Below, one piece after another: positions 61,333 through 64,000 of a stretch of 64,000 bases of DNA. Within the stretch, counting starts at the first letter, position 1, and each line of letters opens with the position of its first letter. The notes beneath the pieces are model-generated. The model worked only from the letters and a program-made list of their open reading frames with translations. It did no database searches and was not told the DNA's origin. Position numbers and translations under genes: made by a program. Source of the stretch: Berkiella sp050247135 (GTDB lineage Bacteria; Pseudomonadota; Gammaproteobacteria; Berkiellales; Berkiellaceae); NCBI GenBank assembly GCA_050247135.1, contig JBFWUT010000007.1, positions 24,286 through 88,285 on the forward strand, given 5' to 3'.

Positions 61333-61815
61333 ATGAGAATACTTGCCTTGTGCTTGAGTTTACTGCTTCCCTTAAGTGTTTGTGCTAAAAGTGCCACAGA
61401 CTGCAAAACGATTGATCAGGGGATGCGTGAGTGTAGCCTGAAAGAGAGTAGTTTTAGCGCCAACAATACGCCCTATTATGTGATGTGGCGAGTTGTGAAT
61501 AAAGGACCGTTAAAGAAGCAGCAAAATCTTGTATATGTATTAGTTAGCAAAGAGCGCGATAAAAACTATAGCATGGTAAAAGAAGTTACTTTTAGCTCAG
61601 AAAAAAATCGGCGTATTTCCTTACCCACTTTTTTTGCTGGTGCAACAAATCATCAATTGATTGTCGTCATGGATACGGCTTTAAAAGACATTCAAAAACT
61701 TAAAACAGCACAGATAGAGTTGAAGCTGGTGAATACCGAGGAAGTTGTTAAGGGACAACTTAGCAAAGACAGTTTGCGTGAAATTCAAGAACTAATAAAG
61801 AAGAGTCTTGCTTAA
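61333..61815 (+). CDS. Hypothetical periplasmic protein
   Basis: A 160-residue protein with a clear Sec signal (MRILALCLSLLLPLSVCAKS, cut after about residue 18). The mature part is beta-rich (NTPYYVMWRVVNKGPLKKQQ then NLVYVLVSKERDKNYSMVKE) with two Cys near the start. No family is recognised. The ATG follows GTAGGAATT. It stands alone and ends in a strong hairpin at 61831. Confidence 0.78.
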   Translation: MRILALCLSLLLPLSVCAKSATDCKTIDQGMRECSLKESSFSANNTPYYVMWRVVNKGPLKKQQNLVYVLVSKERDKNYSMVKEVTFSSEKNRRISLPTFFAGATNHQLIVVMDTALKDIQKLKTAQIELKLVNTEEVVKGQLSKDSLREIQELIKKSLA

Positions 61816-61830
61816 AATGCTGTAAAGTAT

Positions 61831-61863
61831 GAAAGGGATCTTAAGGGGGAATAGATCCCTTTC
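61831..61863 (+). terminator. Hairpin after the periplasmic-protein gene
   Basis: A perfect 10-bp stem (GAAAGGGATC / GATCCCTTTC) with a 13-nt loop, 16 nt after the stop of the gene at 61333. It lacks a T-run on the plus strand, so its termination strength is uncertain; it may instead stabilise the mRNA end. The rest of 61864-62107 holds no gene that I can support. Confidence 0.45.
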
Positions 61864-62107
61864 ATTGCCTTCCTTAGCGGTTGTGCGTGTAGTAAGTGTT
61901 ATTATAGCGCTCAATTCAGATTAGCCAATGCAATACAGATAACCTTGGATAAATGTCAGCCCAGTGGTAAATGAGGACAATAGCCTATTCGCAGTTTATT
62001 CTTTATTGGAAAAAAGGGTTAACACTCATGCGATGGCAAGTCTTGATGAGCTAGAGTCCGCGCCCTTAGGATACGGACGCGGCTTTCCTCTTATCATGGA
62101 GGAGTGA

Positions 62108-62356
62108 TTAGTAGCGGTCACCACAAGGTTTGCAAGAATTGCAAACTTTAACGTATTGGCAACCTTGGCAATAGTTGTGCTTGCAAGTGTTACATACAGT
62201 ATCACGATCGCAGCATTTAGGTATGCGTACGTTTTTACAAGGATTGCAAATTCTGTCCTGCTTAGCGCGCACACAGTCATAAGAAGCTTCCATAGCAAAT
62301 GCGCTAGAAGCGAACATCAATCCAGTCACTAATAATGTTTTTGTAACAGTTTTCAT
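62108..62356 (-). CDS. Small Cys-rich secreted protein
   Basis: About 82 residues from the ATG at 62356 (MKTVTKTLLVTGLMFASSAF then AMEASYD). A Sec signal is cut after AFA at about residue 21. The mature part of about 61 residues has 12 cysteines, mostly as CxxC pairs: ICNPCKN, VCNTCKHNYCQGC, VCNSCKPC. Such density suggests metal clusters (zinc or iron) or a disulfide-locked fold in the periplasm. I do not recognise a family. An in-frame start at 62401 lacks a signal at its N-terminus and is rejected. Confidence 0.75.
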   Translation of the reverse strand: MKTVTKTLLVTGLMFASSAFAMEASYDCVRAKQDRICNPCKNVRIPKCCDRDTVCNTCKHNYCQGCQYVKVCNSCKPCGDRY

Positions 62357-62532
62357 AAGTTCTACCTTACTATTCCAATGATAAGAAACGAAAATAATCA
62401 TAATCCATTTGATGAAATTATTTTCTGTTTATAGAGGATAGAAAAGGAGTACTTTTAATGAAAAAGCGAAAAAATGCCGAATAAAATATTATGATATACA
62501 CTCAAAATACTGGGTATAATGGCACAGCTAAT

Positions 62533-64000
62533 TTAAAGATCGAACACCGCACCTTTGCGCTCATCAACAGGTGACTGTCGTGTTTGGCTAGGACCCTCTG
62601 TTTCTTCAGGTTTAAAAATTTCGCTAAATATAAGAGAGGGTTGAAGCTGAAGTTCATTTAGTTCATCAGTGAGTTCTTCTATATCAGATTCATCGGCAAG
62701 TTCGAGAGAAAGGTGTTCTTGTTTAAGATCATCTAACATTCTTTCAATGACGCCTCTCGTTAATGAGACAGCGATAACATCTTGCTTATCATGTTGTTGA
62801 TTAATCTCAACAGCAATATTAAAAGCTGCATACATTAGATCTAAAATATCATCATTCTCAAGCGTGAGCTCAAAGCGAAGATAGAGCTTTAAGAGCTCAA
62901 TAAATTGATTCATAAGTTCGTTAAAGCGATGAGTAATGCGATCGGCCTTTTTCGCTCGTGCAAATGCACTACAAAAAGCATTGCATTGGGTTAGCATTTG
63001 TTCAGGTTTAATCGCCTTGTGTGATTTATGTGTTCCAAGCCAATCTTTTTTGTAGAAATCTTCTAACTTATGAAAAAAATCCATGCGAGGGCGTCGACCA
63101 ACCGTTTCGAATAATCCAATCGTTATCCCTTTACTTTTTCGTTGCTCTAAACTTTTCATGGAATCTTGAAATGGCTTGATGGTTTCGTTCAATTCATGAC
63201 GAAGAACGTCGGTGAAAAGAGTTCTATTTGCAGTGATCTTGTTAAATTCTTCTATAAATTGATAAAATAAGCGGGTGATAATTTTAGCTTCTTTGGATTT
63301 ACCCGAAATGCTCAAAAATATTCGACTTTGATAGAGAAAAAAGAGTAACGATTTCACTCGAACTTTTTCGTTTTTAAGTCGGCCTTGTTTTGATGCTATA
63401 TCTTCTGGAAAAGGAACTTTGAGGCGAGATAAATGTTCATCGATATACTGGGGAAGAAATTCAAGGAGCCATTTAATTTTTTCAGCAATAACACAATAAT
63501 CATTAAATGCATCCGTGTTAAGTGTCTCTCCCGCAATAACCCGCTGAATTAAATTGGTGCATGGATCAAATATCTCAGCACACAAGTCAAAAATCATATC
63601 GGTTTTAAATTCGGCAAATTCTTCCTTAGGAAACACTGTTTCTGCAGCAGGCATCACTTGCTTTAGCAGAGCAAACCAGATATTCGCTTTTTGCAAATCG
63701 CGAAGGCACGCTTGTCGGTAGACTTGTAAAAGTCGTTGATAGTTTTCCTTTAAAGCAAACGCCACAGAAGGAGTAGCATCGTTTTTTTTCTGGCTCATTA
63801 ACATTAAAAATTCTCTAATCGCAGGATGCTCTATATCGTGCATGCGAAAGACATGTCTTAGAAGCCGAGTGATGCGGGCCACTTTAATCAATAGCGCCAG
63901 GTGGTTTTCGTTGATAAACAGAGGTAACTCTTCCTGATATTGATAAGGCGCGTCTTCATCTGCAGCTCTTAAAAGAGAGGCGGTTAGTTCAGAGATATCT
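62533..64000 (-). CDS. Hypothetical large helical protein (partial, runs off the right edge)
   Basis: The frame stays open from the stop at 62533 through the right edge, so the N-terminus is outside the window; the residues at the edge read DISELTASLLRAADEDAPYQ. More than 480 residues are visible, almost all helical (LTEFINENHLALLIKVARIT-like helices), with no signal, membrane segment or recognised domain. The C-terminus is acidic with an E-rich stretch (SLIFSEIFKPEETEGPSQTR), the sort of tail seen on Dot/Icm-translocated proteins. Effector status is inference. Confidence 0.7.
   Translation of the reverse strand, partial: DISELTASLLRAADEDAPYQYQEELPLFINENHLALLIKVARITRLLRHVFRMHDIEHPAIREFLMLMSQKKNDATPSVAFALKENYQRLLQVYRQACLRDLQKANIWFALLKQVMPAAETVFPKEEFAEFKTDMIFDLCAEIFDPCTNLIQRVIAGETLNTDAFNDYCVIAEKIKWLLEFLPQYIDEHLSRLKVPFPEDIASKQGRLKNEKVRVKSLLFFLYQSRIFLSISGKSKEAKIITRLFYQFIEEFNKITANRTLFTDVLRHELNETIKPFQDSMKSLEQRKSKGITIGLFETVGRRPRMDFFHKLEDFYKKDWLGTHKSHKAIKPEQMLTQCNAFCSAFARAKKADRITHRFNELMNQFIELLKLYLRFELTLENDDILDLMYAAFNIAVEINQQHDKQDVIAVSLTRGVIERMLDDLKQEHLSLELADESDIEELTDELNELQLQPSLIFSEIFKPEETEGPSQTRQSPVDERKGAVFDL

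Overview
The window looks like chromosome from a gammaproteobacterium of the Legionellales type, probably an intracellular or amoeba-associated species. Three things suggest this. It has a normal gammaproteobacterial core (folB, plsY, tsaD, and the rpsU-yqeY-dnaG-rpoD macromolecular-synthesis block). It is AT-rich. It has many eukaryotic-like proteins: ankyrin repeats, an F-box/leucine-rich-repeat protein, a patatin phospholipase, a protein kinase, and two proteins ending in CaaX prenylation boxes. I cannot name the genus. Candidatus Berkiella, Aquicella, Legionella and Coxiella relatives are all plausible. No Dot/Icm secretion genes lie in the window, so an effector role for these proteins is inference.

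Layout. 1-6.4 kb: end of a GNAT gene, a hypothetical, an aldo/keto reductase, a MidA-type methyltransferase overlapping folB, plsY, and a large ankyrin-like protein. 6.4-15.2 kb: a four-gene MdtABC-OprM-type RND efflux operon on the minus strand with 4-nt overlaps. 15.3-21.2 kb: tsaD diverging from rpsU-yqeY-dnaG-rpoD; the S21 protein has an odd Gly/Ser-rich tail. 21.25-21.83 kb: an A-poor, GC-rich, hairpin-rich stretch with no convincing gene, running up to a tRNA-Ile2 (CAT) gene.

21.9-31.9 kb is a genomic island bounded by a 43-bp direct repeat of the tRNA 3' half (21866-21908 and 31847-31889). It carries several modules that look like phage defence: a zinc-ribbon-repeat nuclease with a trypsin-like protease, an overlapping HAD hydrolase/membrane protein pair, an AbiGi-like protein and a DUF4238 protein. 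It also holds a Fic gene remnant and a 915-residue ankyrin protein. No integrase is visible.

31.9-41 kb is a plastic region. It has two families of repeated hairpin elements, gene fragments (a duplicated winged-helix fragment, two Fic tails, other broken 3' ends), a kinase-like protein with a CaaX end, a repeat protein, a methyltransferase, and three short peptides with double-glycine leaders, which suggests bacteriocin-like products. 41-53.6 kb is a run of candidate effectors (ankyrin, F-box/LRR, patatin, coiled-coil, CaaX peptide) with an adenosine-deaminase-like enzyme and an APH-like kinase. 53.7-64 kb returns to more ordinary genes: an M15 peptidase, a MerR/TipAS regulator with a classic 19-bp-spacer promoter, a HAD phosphatase, a formylglycine-generating-enzyme homologue, a GNAT gene flanked by two palindromic elements, an ABC-2 exporter, htpX, a small Cys-rich secreted protein, and a hypothetical gene that runs off the right edge.
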